In this document: in pieces, positions 53,159-62,397 of the stretch
Position numbering within the stretch: the stretch's first letter is position 1
How the letters are laid out: every line of letters begins with the position of its first letter
From: an uncultured Prevotellaceae bacterium
GTDB lineage: Bacteria; Bacteroidota; Bacteroidia; Bacteroidales; Muribaculaceae
Assembly: GCA_905207705.1 (NCBI GenBank)
Contig: CAJLMA010000009.1
Span: 1-64,000 of the forward strand
Direction: 5' to 3'
DNA: 64,000 nt
Position numbers and translations under genes: made by a program
Notes under the pieces: model-generated
Seen by the model: only the letters and a program-made list of their open reading frames with translations
The model's database searches: none
Told to the model about the DNA's origin: nothing

Positions 53159-53818
53159 ATGGAGGAGATGAAAAGCGAGACCAAAGTTATTTTGCCGGAA
53201 CCTACGTTGAGACGTCTTCCGTGGTACCTGGCTTATGTCAACCTGTTGCATTCGCAAAAAGTGGAATATGTATCGTCGACACAGATAGCCAAAGACATAA
53301 ATGTGGATGCTTCGCAAATAGCCAAGGATTTGTCGTTTCTTAACATTAAAGGTAAAACGCGCATCGGCTATGAAGTGGAAACGCTTGTTAACGAGCTTTC
53401 GGATTTCCTTGGGTTCAGAGTAGGGCACAAGGCATTCATGATAGGAGTTGGAAGTCTCGGCTCGGCTTTGATTCAAGATCAAGGCTTGTCGCAATACGGG
53501 TTGAACATAGTGGCGGGGTTCGACATTAATCCTAAAGTCGTAGGCAAGACGATATGCGGAGTGCCAATCTTCGGCATGGACGAATTGGGGCAGAAGCAGA
53601 AAGAATATGATACGGAAATAGGCATTCTTGCCGTCCCGGTGGAACATGCGCAAGATGCCACCGACACGATGATAGCATGTGGGTTGCAAGCTATTTGGAA
53701 TTTCACACCTTTCCGCATAAAAGCAAGCAGCGACATAGTGATACAAAATACGTCAATATATGCGCATCTTGCGGTGATGTACAACCGTCTTGATGAAAAT
53801 AAACGTTTGAGAAAATGA
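53159..53818 (+). CDS. rex: Redox-sensing transcriptional repressor Rex
   Basis: Rex senses the NADH/NAD+ ratio and represses fermentation and respiratory genes. From ATG 53159 the protein has 219 residues. The N-terminal winged helix contains VEYVSSTQIAKDINVDASQIAKDL, followed by a Rossmann domain with GVGSLGSALI and a C-terminal swap helix (AHLAVMYNRLDEN). The usual Rex DNA target (TTGTGAAnnnnTTCACAA-like) was not searched systematically. Its stop overlaps the next start by four bases (ATGA). Confidence 0.95.
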   Translation: MEEMKSETKVILPEPTLRRLPWYLAYVNLLHSQKVEYVSSTQIAKDINVDASQIAKDLSFLNIKGKTRIGYEVETLVNELSDFLGFRVGHKAFMIGVGSLGSALIQDQGLSQYGLNIVAGFDINPKVVGKTICGVPIFGMDELGQKQKEYDTEIGILAVPVEHAQDATDTMIACGLQAIWNFTPFRIKASSDIVIQNTSIYAHLAVMYNRLDENKRLRK

Positions 53819-54402
53819 AAGTAATAGGAATATCAGGAAATTACGGCAACTATGAAGGAAATCTGAAGCCAACGGTGCATCTTATGAGCGATTCATCACT
53901 GTTGAAAGACGGGAAACCTTTTTTCATCCCGGATTTTGCCGAGTCTTTTGAGTTTTCTCCATCTTTGGTGCTGCATGTGAACAGGCTTGGCAAGAATATC
54001 TCGCGCAAGTTTGCTTACAGATATTATGACGAGGTTACGGTTGGCCTTGCCGTCAAGGCCAAAGGAATGAAAGATAAATTTGACGGGGATGATGCCGGTG
54101 CATTGGCAATGGCATTTGACGGAGCTGCCATTTTGGGCAGTTTTGTTAAAAAAGAATCTCTTCAAGATGGAGCCGGAGAGTTTTCGGTGGCGATAGACGG
54201 CAGCACTTGTTTTGCCGGTAATGTCGATATGTTGCAGATGGATTTTGATGAAATAATAGAATATGTGAGCAAATATTTCACATTGAAGATAGGTGATTAC
54301 ATATATGTATGCACTCCTGATGAACAAACGAGGTTGACCATGAACACCGTGATTACTGCCAAGTGCGGCAATGAAGAGGTGCTACGTTTCAAAGTAAAAT
54401 GA
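53815..54402 (+). CDS. Fumarylacetoacetate hydrolase-family enzyme
   Basis: A 195-residue protein shorter than full FAH enzymes but with the fold's landmarks: KPFFIPDFAESFEF (usually KP.FF.KP), VLHVNRLGKNISRKFAYRYYDEVTVGLAVKA (the metal-binding E/D region), AFDGAAILGSFVKK, and LKIGDYIYVCTP. Family members decarboxylate, hydrolyse or isomerise oxo acids such as oxaloacetate. The overlap with rex suggests a link to redox control. Substrate unknown. Confidence 0.85.
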   Translation: MKVIGISGNYGNYEGNLKPTVHLMSDSSLLKDGKPFFIPDFAESFEFSPSLVLHVNRLGKNISRKFAYRYYDEVTVGLAVKAKGMKDKFDGDDAGALAMAFDGAAILGSFVKKESLQDGAGEFSVAIDGSTCFAGNVDMLQMDFDEIIEYVSKYFTLKIGDYIYVCTPDEQTRLTMNTVITAKCGNEEVLRFKVK

Positions 54403-54421
54403 GATTATCGAGTATGGCGAA

Positions 54422-57400
54422 ATGAAAAACACAATCTTGAGCATTCAAGAATTGCTGAGGACGGTGGTTATAGCGTGCATGCTGACATTGCCGTGGAGTG
54501 CAATATGGCCTTTTCCCGTCTCGCATTTTAAGAAACAGTCTAATCTTGCTTCCGGCAGATGGGTAAAAATAGCCGTGAAAGACAACGGAATTTATGAACT
54601 CACCCGGGAAGAATTGGAATTGATGGGATTTGACGATCCTTCTGCCATCAAAGTGTTTGGTGCCGGAGGCCATGCTTTGCCCGAGTCGATAACGCTTGTC
54701 GGCAAAGATGACGTGGAGCAAGTACCAACTTTGTTGACTGATGACGGGAAAGTGTGTTTTTACGCAAATGGCATTTACGATGTAGAGATAATTGATTATT
54801 ATGAGAGTCCTTACTTCTCTGTGTCGCAAAATCCATACACATCGCATGGTTATTATTTTGTTACTGACGACGAACGATTTGCAAGACTTGAACCAGAAAA
54901 ACGCCAATATGTAGAGTCGGTTGGAGGTAATGGGATAACCGAGAGCTATGCTTTTTGCTATCATGAGCAAGAACTGGTGTCTCCAAGTCGGACAGGCAAG
55001 AATTTCCTTGGTGAAGATATCACATCAAGTAAGAAGTATTCTTGCGTACTTAATATGGAGAATATAGTGGCAGGGTCGGAAATAAATTTGCAAGTGGGAG
55101 TAGGTGCCGATGTGTCGGAACGTGCTGTCGTAACGGCCGAGATAGATGGAAAGAAGGTCGATTTTATTTCGGGGACTTCGGTCATCGATGTCCCTGCCGA
55201 CGAATATGTTTTTTATGATGAATGCCAAGCACGCGGCACGGCAGGACCTAAAGATTGGAGTGATGCCTCATCTCTGGAAATTGCATTGGAATGCGACGGA
55301 GTAGTGAATGAAGCGTTCTTGGATTATTACTTGGCAACTTACAGGCAGCATAACATGATGCCTGACGGAGAATCTCAGTCAAGACTTGATTTTGAAGATC
55401 TTGCGGCATCGGCCGAGATATCGGTTGGCAACGCTTCGGCCAATATGAAAGTGTGGCAGATAGATGACACGCAACATCCGGTGGAATGCGACTTCTTTTA
55501 TGATGGAGATGCGAAGTTGTTGAGATTTTCGCATGGGAGAAGAACTTCGTGGTCAACTTATGTCGTATTCAATCCCGAGCAGGAATTGAATAAGATAAGC
55601 AGATTTGAGCTTATGCCTAATCAAAACCTGCATGCACTGGAGACTCCCGATTATGTGGTAATAACTACATCCGGGCTTGAAAGGCAAGCTCAACGAATTG
55701 CCGACATGCACAAGGAAAAAGAGGGTATGGATGTGATGGTGGTCGATCAGCAGCTTGTATTCAATGAGTTTTCTTCGGGAGCACCCGACCCAACGGCAAT
55801 AAGGATGTTTCTTAAGATGCTGTATGACAGGAATCCGGATCAATTGAAATATCTGCTTTTGTTCGGGGATGGCTCTTATGATAATCGAAAAGTAGGATCT
55901 GAAGAGAATCTGCTTGTCACATTCCAAAGCACAATCAGCAATGATGAAAAGAAGTCATACACGACCGATGATTATTTTACTTTCTTGTCGGATGATTCAC
56001 AAACCGGATTCCATACATTGCCGATGTACTTAAGCGTAGGACGTATGCCTGTAAGGACAGAGGTCGAAGCTCGTAACGCAGTTGACAAACTGTTGAAATA
56101 TTTGGAATCGCCGGCTTGGGGCTATTGGCGAAATAATGCTTTGATAATAGCCGACTCGGAGGATGACGGTGTACACGAGTATCATGCCGAAGGCGTGGCC
56201 GAGTTGCTTGAGGTTGAATGCTTGCCGCAATTTGCGGTGACAAAGATATACAGCGAGGCATATCCGCTGTCAAACGGCAAGGCTGTCGCTGCGCGTGTAA
56301 AGCTTGCCGAAACGCTCAAGTCCGGGCAATTGTTTATGACATTCATAGGTCACGGTTCCCCTAATGTGCTTACACGAGCAGATTTGTGGCGCAAGACAGA
56401 TGTGAAAAGCAATGTTTTGCGATTCTTGCCTTTCGGGACGTTTGCAACATGTGATGTGGCTCGTTTTGATAGTGACGAGCATGGTATTGTTGAAGAAATG
56501 TTTCATTGTCCCGATGGTGGAATCATTGCAGGTATAGGCTCGGGCAGGACGGTTTATTCGGATGAGAATGACAGTTTGAATGTGCATGTAATCAAGAATT
56601 TGTTTACTCTTGATGCAGAAGGAAACACACGGTCGATAGGCGAGGCATTGATGGAAGCAAAGAATTCGTTGACCAAGAATGCCTCGGTCAACAAACTGAA
56701 TTTTGTTTTGTTTGGAGATCCGGCAATGAAATTGCTTTATCCTAAGCGAGACATCCACATAAGCAGAATTAATGGCATTGATGTAGAAAGCGCCCCTGCT
56801 GAAGTGTATCCACAATCCATTATGGAAGTGGAAGGAGAAGTGCTTGACAAGAATGGTGTTGTGAATGTGTCTTTTTCGGGAACAGTCGCGGTTGCGTTAT
56901 ATGATAAAGAGGTTCATTATGCTACGTTGCAAGCTCCGGCTTCAGGAATGAGCAACCGGGACGCTTTTTTATCACGCGATGTGTTGTCTTCAGGAAGCGG
57001 ATATGTTAAGGACGGGAAATTTTCGGTTAAGATTGCCGTACCGGCCAATTGTCTTGCTACTGATGAGTATGGGGAAGTGAAAGTGTGTGCTTGGAATGAA
57101 CAGACGGGTGAGATTTATGATGGTTCCACAAGGAGTGTCTTGATAAGGCCATTTGATAAACCGGTTGCAGTGAGCGATGATGTTCCTCCTGCAATAAATG
57201 CCATGTATATCAATGACGAGTCGTTTTGTGACGGGGATATTACCGGTAGTGACGTGGTGTTGCACGCAGAGTTGTACGACAACACAGGTTTGAATCTTCA
57301 ATCAGTGTCAGCAGTCGGGACTATTAACTTGCAGCTTGATGGAGGAGCAGTTTCTTATCCTGAAATTCGAAATTATTATGTCCCTTATGTTGCAGAGTCG

Positions 57401-57808
57401 GGTGGTCATGTTGAATTTCCTGTCGACAACCTCACTGAAGGGCTGCATGAATTCACTCTTTCGGTGGCTGATGTTGCCGGCAATGTGAGTGAAAGGAATT
57501 TGTCATTTTTTGTAGTGCATGAAAAAGCGCATGTTGCATTTGGAGTAGAGGATGAGGTAGTCCGTGATGAAGCGACGTTTGTAATTAAAAAGTCAGAAAC
57601 ATATGTGTCACCCGTAGTCGACCTCATCGTGTGGGGCAGTAACGGAAGAGTGGTGTTTAATGCCAAGATTGACAGTTTCCCTTATACATGGGACCTGACT
57701 GGCAATGACGGTAATCAACTTTCTCCGGGAGTGTATCAATTTAGCGGAGTGGCCATAGAAGGGACGGGGACTATAGTTTCTGCTCCCGGGCGTATAATTG
57801 TACTATAA
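54422..57808 (+). CDS. porU: Type IX secretion sortase PorU
   Basis: PorU removes the C-terminal signal domain of T9SS cargo and links it to A-LPS at the cell surface. The 1128-residue protein has a signal peptide region (VIACMLTLPWSAIW), a long beta-rich N-terminal part, and a C25 (gingipain-type) peptidase domain with GDGSYDNRK, catalytic His644 in TFIGHGSPNV and Cys677 in FATCDVARFDSDE. A beta-domain end with SPGVYQFSGVAI and RIIVL resembles a T9SS-type tail but is part of PorU itself. porV follows after 116 bases. Confidence 0.96.
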   Translation: MKNTILSIQELLRTVVIACMLTLPWSAIWPFPVSHFKKQSNLASGRWVKIAVKDNGIYELTREELELMGFDDPSAIKVFGAGGHALPESITLVGKDDVEQVPTLLTDDGKVCFYANGIYDVEIIDYYESPYFSVSQNPYTSHGYYFVTDDERFARLEPEKRQYVESVGGNGITESYAFCYHEQELVSPSRTGKNFLGEDITSSKKYSCVLNMENIVAGSEINLQVGVGADVSERAVVTAEIDGKKVDFISGTSVIDVPADEYVFYDECQARGTAGPKDWSDASSLEIALECDGVVNEAFLDYYLATYRQHNMMPDGESQSRLDFEDLAASAEISVGNASANMKVWQIDDTQHPVECDFFYDGDAKLLRFSHGRRTSWSTYVVFNPEQELNKISRFELMPNQNLHALETPDYVVITTSGLERQAQRIADMHKEKEGMDVMVVDQQLVFNEFSSGAPDPTAIRMFLKMLYDRNPDQLKYLLLFGDGSYDNRKVGSEENLLVTFQSTISNDEKKSYTTDDYFTFLSDDSQTGFHTLPMYLSVGRMPVRTEVEARNAVDKLLKYLESPAWGYWRNNALIIADSEDDGVHEYHAEGVAELLEVECLPQFAVTKIYSEAYPLSNGKAVAARVKLAETLKSGQLFMTFIGHGSPNVLTRADLWRKTDVKSNVLRFLPFGTFATCDVARFDSDEHGIVEEMFHCPDGGIIAGIGSGRTVYSDENDSLNVHVIKNLFTLDAEGNTRSIGEALMEAKNSLTKNASVNKLNFVLFGDPAMKLLYPKRDIHISRINGIDVESAPAEVYPQSIMEVEGEVLDKNGVVNVSFSGTVAVALYDKEVHYATLQAPASGMSNRDAFLSRDVLSSGSGYVKDGKFSVKIAVPANCLATDEYGEVKVCAWNEQTGEIYDGSTRSVLIRPFDKPVAVSDDVPPAINAMYINDESFCDGDITGSDVVLHAELYDNTGLNLQSVSAVGTINLQLDGGAVSYPEIRNYYVPYVAESGGHVEFPVDNLTEGLHEFTLSVADVAGNVSERNLSFFVVHEKAHVAFGVEDEVVRDEATFVIKKSETYVSPVVDLIVWGSNGRVVFNAKIDSFPYTWDLTGNDGNQLSPGVYQFSGVAIEGTGTIVSAPGRIIVL

Positions 57809-57924
57809 AATTTTGAACTGTTTTGAGTCCTCGTTGGACATCACATAGCTTTTTTACTGTCCAAGCACAATAAAAGGGAGCATTTGCAGTTTTATAAGTT
57901 AGTTACAAACTTAATAACCATTTG

Positions 57925-59112
57925 ATGAAGAGTTTTTCAAGAAATTTGATTATAGCAGTTGCCTTTCTATTGATTGGCAGTAATATAGGATGGTCTCAGA
58001 AAACAGAATTCAATCCGATCACGACAGGTGTTACATCATTGAACATCGCTCCCGATGCGCGAGGAGCTTCCATGGGTGACATAGGTGCAGCTACCGATCC
58101 TGACGTCAATTCCCAATACTGGAATGCTTCAAAATATGCTTTCGCATACAGTTCGGCAGGCGTATCATTGTCTTATACTCCTTGGCTGCGCAAGTTGGTC
58201 AACGACATCGCATTGCTTAACTTGGCAGGATATTGGAAATTTGGTAGCGAGGACAATCAGGCCATTAGTGCCTCGTTGAGATATTTTACTCTCGGCGAGA
58301 TTGCCACTACCGATAACGAAGGCAATGCTTTGTCGTCGGTCAATCCATATGAAATGTCATTCGATGTCGGCTATTCGCGCAAGTTGAGCGATAAATTCTC
58401 AATGGGTGTTGTATTGCGATACATTTATTCCAATTTGGGCTACAATGATGCTGCATCTGGTGAGATGATGAGCGGAGCTTCGGCATTTGCAGCCGACATA
58501 TCGGGATATTATACGACTTATCCCATAATAGGCAGGAACGAATGCCAATGGTCCGTGGGTTTCAATATATCTAACATAGGTTCGAAAGTGTCGTATGACG
58601 GAGGCAACAGTCCTGCGTTTCTTCCGACAAATTTGAAGTTAGGTACGACGTTTGTGTTCCCGTTGGCCGATTATCATAACCTTGCCTTGTCAGTCGATTT
58701 AAACAAGTTGCTTGTTCCGGCGAAGCCAAGACGGGATGACTATGAAGACAACACGGCTTATGAAGAGGCTTTGCAAGATTGGAGCGATATGTCGCCTATA
58801 TCAGGTATATTCAACTCGTTCAGCGATGCTCCGGGCGGTTTCGGAGAGGAAATGAAAGAAATAAATTTTTCCATAGGAGCCGAATATAATTATAACCAGC
58901 AGTTTTTCTTGCGTGGCGGATATTATTATGAAAACGCCATGAAGGGAAACCGTAAATATTTCGGTCTTGGTGCCGGTTTTGCATTGAACGTGATAAGGCT
59001 CGATGCGGCCTACATGATTGCCACGGCGCAGAGCAGTCCGCTTGACCAGACGTTGCGATTTACATTGTCGTTTGACATGGATGGAATCAAAGATTTGTTG
59101 GGACGTCGTTAA
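57925..59112 (+). CDS. porV: Type IX secretion outer-membrane protein PorV
   Basis: PorV shuttles cargo from the SprA translocon to PorU and is itself a 14-strand barrel. From ATG 57925 (MKSFSRNLIIAVAFLLIGS) the protein has 395 residues; the signal peptide ends in IGWSQ. The conserved SLNIAPDARGASMGDIGAATDPDVNSQYWN region, VSLSYTPWLRKLV and the C-terminal LRFTLSFDM are present. PorU and PorV work in one complex, which matches their adjacency. Confidence 0.96.
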   Translation: MKSFSRNLIIAVAFLLIGSNIGWSQKTEFNPITTGVTSLNIAPDARGASMGDIGAATDPDVNSQYWNASKYAFAYSSAGVSLSYTPWLRKLVNDIALLNLAGYWKFGSEDNQAISASLRYFTLGEIATTDNEGNALSSVNPYEMSFDVGYSRKLSDKFSMGVVLRYIYSNLGYNDAASGEMMSGASAFAADISGYYTTYPIIGRNECQWSVGFNISNIGSKVSYDGGNSPAFLPTNLKLGTTFVFPLADYHNLALSVDLNKLLVPAKPRRDDYEDNTAYEEALQDWSDMSPISGIFNSFSDAPGGFGEEMKEINFSIGAEYNYNQQFFLRGGYYYENAMKGNRKYFGLGAGFALNVIRLDAAYMIATAQSSPLDQTLRFTLSFDMDGIKDLLGRR

Positions 59113-59129
59113 TCAAAACTTGAAGAAAA

Positions 59130-59612
59130 ATGGTAAATGTGCGTGTAGGCATGGGATTTGACGTGCACAAGCTTGTTGAAGGACGCGACTTGTGGCTTGG
59201 AGGCGTGCAGATTCCTTACAAATTCGGGCTTCTTGGACATAGCGATGCCGACGTGTTGATTCATGCTTTGTGCGATGCGTTGCTCGGTGCCGCTAATTTG
59301 CGTGACATAGGGTATCATTTTCCCGATACCAATCCTAAGTACAAAGGCATAGACAGCCGCTTGCTGCTTGAGGAGGCAATCAAGCTTGTCAGGCAGAAAG
59401 GGTATGAATTCGGCAATGCAGATGTGACTGTTTGTGCCGAGCAGCCTAAAATAAATCCGCACATACCATCTATGCAAGCCGAATTGGCCAAATGTTTGAA
59501 TTGCGACATCGATTGCATTTCGATAAAAGCGACAACTACCGAGAAGCTCGGTTATACCGGTCGCGGAGAAGGAATATCGGCTTATGCGACAGTGCTGATA
59601 TATAAAGAATAA
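59130..59612 (+). CDS. ispF: 2-C-methyl-D-erythritol 2,4-cyclodiphosphate synthase
   Basis: IspF forms the cyclodiphosphate in the MEP isoprenoid pathway. The 160-residue protein has the metal ligands in GMGFDVHKLVEGR and the GHSDADVLIHALCDALLGAANLRDIG signature, LLLEEAIKLV, NADVTVCAEQPKI, and SIKATTTEKLGYTGRGEGI at the C-terminus, all standard. It follows porV by 17 bases and may share its transcript. Confidence 0.98.
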   Translation: MVNVRVGMGFDVHKLVEGRDLWLGGVQIPYKFGLLGHSDADVLIHALCDALLGAANLRDIGYHFPDTNPKYKGIDSRLLLEEAIKLVRQKGYEFGNADVTVCAEQPKINPHIPSMQAELAKCLNCDIDCISIKATTTEKLGYTGRGEGISAYATVLIYKE

Positions 59613-59697
59613 AGTGCGTATAAGCTGTTGAAAGTAAAACAGCAGCGATGAAACGTTAAAAACGAAATAAACTGTCGAATTATTGAAATTGAAATTT

Positions 59698-59811
59698 TGT
59701 AAAGCGATAAAAATATAGTACTTTTGTACGCTCGTTCCGAATAGGCTCGATTAAGTGGTGCCGGTTGGGCATCCGCCTCACGGACTTAACTGTAAAATTT
59801 ATAAAATACAG
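59698..59811 (+). promoter_or_regulatory. rplU-rpmA promoter and leader
   Basis: TTG at 59698-59700 and TACTTTTG at 59719-59726 are 18 bases apart. The roughly 80-base leader contains GGTGCCGGTTGGGCATCCGCC, which can pair internally (GGTGCC with the GGCATCC stretch is imperfect). L21 operons often have structured leaders; this one was not folded by computer. Confidence 0.6.
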
Positions 59812-60132
59812 ATGTACGCAATTGTAGAAATCAAAGGACAGCAATTCAAGGCAGAGGCTGGAAAATATTTGTATGTCCAATATCTTGGTGATGAAACTAA
59901 AGAAGGTGATACAGTAGAATTCAACAATGTATTGCTTGTAGATGCCGATGGCAACATCAAGGTAGGCGCACCGACCGTAGAAGGTGCAAAGGTAGTATGC
60001 GAAGTATCGACTCCGTATCTGAAAGGTGAACATGTAATTGTGTTCAAGAAAAAAAGAAGAAAAGGCTATCGCCGCAAAAACGGTCATCGCCAATGCTTTA
60101 CTAAGGTTATTATTAAAGAAGTCGTTGCTTAA
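59812..60132 (+). CDS. rplU: 50S ribosomal protein L21
   Basis: From ATG 59812 (MYAIVEIKGQQFKAEAGKY) the protein has 106 residues and the L21 landmarks VEFNNVLLVDADG, KGEHVIVFKKKRRKGYRRKNGHRQ. It binds 23S rRNA in the 50S subunit. An earlier ATG at 59755 would add a non-conserved leader. rpmA follows after 25 bases, the universal pairing. Confidence 0.98.
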   Translation: MYAIVEIKGQQFKAEAGKYLYVQYLGDETKEGDTVEFNNVLLVDADGNIKVGAPTVEGAKVVCEVSTPYLKGEHVIVFKKKRRKGYRRKNGHRQCFTKVIIKEVVA

Positions 60133-60157
60133 CAATCACTAAAAATTACAGAAGAAA

Positions 60158-60430
60158 ATGGCACATAAAAAAGGTGTAGGTAGTTCTAAGAACGGTCGTG
60201 AGTCGGAAAGCAAACGACTCGGTATTAAGATTTTCGGTGGTCAACGTGTTAAGGCAGGTAACATTATAAAGCGTCAACGCGGTACAGTGCACCATGCAGG
60301 TGTAAATGTCGGCATGGGCAAGGATCATACATTGTTTGCCTTGATCGATGGTACTGTGGCATTTGTTACAAAAGCCAATCGCAAATATATCACGGTAAAG
60401 CCGTTGGAAGAAACTGAAGCTGGAAACTAA
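60158..60430 (+). CDS. rpmA: 50S ribosomal protein L27
   Basis: The 90-residue protein starts MAHKKGVGSSKNGRESES and has RLGIKIFGGQRVKAGNIIKRQRG and HAGVNVGMGKDHTLFALIDG, the L27 core. L27 reaches the peptidyl-transferase centre. The N-terminus has no extra leader that would need protease trimming (as in Firmicutes). A strong terminator follows. Confidence 0.98.
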   Translation: MAHKKGVGSSKNGRESESKRLGIKIFGGQRVKAGNIIKRQRGTVHHAGVNVGMGKDHTLFALIDGTVAFVTKANRKYITVKPLEETEAGN

Positions 60431-60485
60431 ATCCAACTTGTAAGAAAAATCGACACTCCTCGTTATAGGGAGAATGAATATTCTA

Positions 60486-60521
60486 CAAGGGTGCATCATT
60501 GTTGTGCACCCTTGTTTTTTT
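60486..60521 (+). terminator. Terminator after rpmA
   Basis: CAAGGGTGCA (60486-60495) pairs with TGCACCCTTG (60505-60514), followed by seven Ts. Confidence 0.95.
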
Positions 60522-60566
60522 GTATCCTTAAATAGTCAAATATTTTACTAATATGTAAAAAAATAT

Positions 60567-60574
60567 TAACTTTG
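60567..60574 (+). promoter_or_regulatory. Promoter -7 box of the MarR efflux operon
   Basis: TAACTTTG at 60567-60574, 33 bases before the MarR ATG. Confidence 0.6.
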
Positions 60575-60606
60575 CACGCGAAAAACGGGTATTTAGCATT
60601 TATTAG

Positions 60607-61053
60607 ATGAATCGTAACGAAAATTCGGTTTCGCGTGAATGCGTATTGCAACTTTTTAAAACACGCACGGCTTCACGCCAGGCCATACAAAGATTGTTGA
60701 AAAACATGCAGGCCGAAATAACATTTGAGATGTTGCAGGTTCTGGTCTGTTTAAAGAAGGAACAAGGCATCAGCCAGCAAAAACTTGCGATGTGTATTGC
60801 GAAGGACAAGGCTTGCATAACCAATTTGATAGCCAATCTTGAAAAGAAAGGATTAGTGTGTCGCATGGAGGACCGGCAAGACAGGCGCAACAAACTTGTG
60901 TTTCTGACTCCCGAAGGAGAAGAGTTTCACGAGCGAGTCATGCCGTTGCTGATGGATTATTACCAAATGCTTGAGGATATGATAGGAAAGGATGAATTGA
61001 AAGAAACTTTATCGCATTTAAAGATATTGCAGAATGCTTTTGAATCGTGTTAA
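60607..61053 (+). CDS. MarR-family transcriptional regulator
   Basis: A 148-residue winged-helix regulator. The recognition region is in ISQQKLAMCIAKDKACITNLIANLEKKGLVCRMEDRQDRRNKLVFLTPEGEE (split here for description: helix 3-4 CIAKDKACITNLI, wing DRRNKLVFLT). MarR proteins usually repress a neighbouring efflux operon and are released by the exported compound or by phenolics. It is first in a four-gene operon with TolC, HlyD and MFS genes; its stop overlaps the TolC start by 20 bases. Confidence 0.95.
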   Translation: MNRNENSVSRECVLQLFKTRTASRQAIQRLLKNMQAEITFEMLQVLVCLKKEQGISQQKLAMCIAKDKACITNLIANLEKKGLVCRMEDRQDRRNKLVFLTPEGEEFHERVMPLLMDYYQMLEDMIGKDELKETLSHLKILQNAFESC

Positions 61054-62365
61054 AAGTGTGTACTTGCTGCTTGTAGTGCTTGCCACAATGAATTGGAATC
61101 TGTCGGGACAAGCAGTTTTGCCTGAGGATACTTTGGAGTTGAATATAGAGCAGTTGTTCGAGTTGGGCGTTAGCAGCAACTTGCAGTTGGGAGCTGACCG
61201 GTTGCAAGAACAGATGTCCGAAGAGCGAAGCAAGACTGCCAGAATGTCGATGCTGCCCGATATAGAAATAGGATTGCAAGCAGGCGTTATAGGCCAGCCG
61301 GTAGTGTTTCAAAGAGGCTTGTCCGATCCTACTCGACCTGAGACCCCCGACTGGCAACAAAATTATTCTGTAGATTTTACGCAACCGCTTTATGAAGGTG
61401 GCCGGATAAGGTATAAAATTAAAAGCGCCGACATCGACCGCGAAATTGCATCTTTGCAGACTGCCAGTGACAAGGCCGACTTGAAAATGGAATTATTGAG
61501 GCAGTACCTAAGCCTTTTCAGCTTGTACAAGCAACATTTCGTGTTGGTACGAAATATCGAGGAGTCGGAACGTCGTTTAAGAGATATACGGCGATTGAAG
61601 GAGGAAGGCGTAATAACCAATAACGATGTCTTGCGCAGCGAGATGCAATTGACCGACAATCGGCTTTCATTGCTACAGACAGAAAATGATATACGCCTTG
61701 TTTCCCAGCAGCTTGACATATTGCTCGGATTGGATGAGAGCTTGTTGTTGCGTCCCGATACTACATTGCTGAGACAAGTCTTTGAGTTGGGAAGCTATGA
61801 AGAGTATGTGTCGAGAGCTTATTTCAACGATCCGTCCATGTTGTTGTTGCAGCAGCGCACTGCGCAAGCACGCAACAATATAGACTTGACCAAGGCCGAT
61901 TACATGCCTCGCCTGTCTTTATATGCGTCAAATGCCTTGGCCCGACCCATTGCGCGAACAATGGTCGACATGTATAACAACACATGGAATATCGGGCTGT
62001 CGTTTACATATTCATTGTCATCGCTTTACAGTAACAGGCACAAGGTCAAGGAGGCAAGGCACAGCTTGATGTTGATGCAGAATGCCGAGGAGCAAAAAAA
62101 GCAGTCTATACGCATCAATGTGCGCAACGCATATTTGCGTCATGGTGAGGCCATAGACCGTGTCGAGGCTTTGAAATTGTCGGTGAAGCAAGCCGAGGAG
62201 AATTATAGAATCATGCGCAACAGGTATCTGAACCAGCTCGCAATATTGACCGATTTGCTTGACGCCGATAATTTGCGACTGAATGCCGAGCTGCAACTCA
62301 CTACGGCTCGCACGCAAGTGGTGCTGACTTATTATGAATTGCAACGAGCAGTCGGTAACCTGTAA
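61034..62365 (+). CDS. TolC-family outer-membrane efflux channel
   Basis: A 443-residue protein with a signal peptide (VYLLLVVLATMNWNLSGQ). Two OEP repeats follow, each a pair of long coiled-coil helices (LQLGADRLQEQMSEERSK, LRDIRRLKEEGVITNNDVL; and SLMLMQNAEEQKKQSI, EENYRIMRNRYLNQLAIL) with beta strands between. TolC proteins trimerise to a channel through the outer membrane and periplasm. It partners the HlyD adaptor and the MFS pump downstream. Confidence 0.95.
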   Translation: MLLNRVKSVYLLLVVLATMNWNLSGQAVLPEDTLELNIEQLFELGVSSNLQLGADRLQEQMSEERSKTARMSMLPDIEIGLQAGVIGQPVVFQRGLSDPTRPETPDWQQNYSVDFTQPLYEGGRIRYKIKSADIDREIASLQTASDKADLKMELLRQYLSLFSLYKQHFVLVRNIEESERRLRDIRRLKEEGVITNNDVLRSEMQLTDNRLSLLQTENDIRLVSQQLDILLGLDESLLLRPDTTLLRQVFELGSYEEYVSRAYFNDPSMLLLQQRTAQARNNIDLTKADYMPRLSLYASNALARPIARTMVDMYNNTWNIGLSFTYSLSSLYSNRHKVKEARHSLMLMQNAEEQKKQSIRINVRNAYLRHGEAIDRVEALKLSVKQAEENYRIMRNRYLNQLAILTDLLDADNLRLNAELQLTTARTQVVLTYYELQRAVGNL

Positions 62366-62397
62366 TGTTTAATAACCAATGAAAAAAATCTGTATAT

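Noticed and set aside
57400..57808. C-terminal end of PorU as a T9SS sorting domain
   Set aside because: The last residues resemble a FlgD-like or sorting-type beta domain, but PorU is the sortase and carries this end as part of its own fold.
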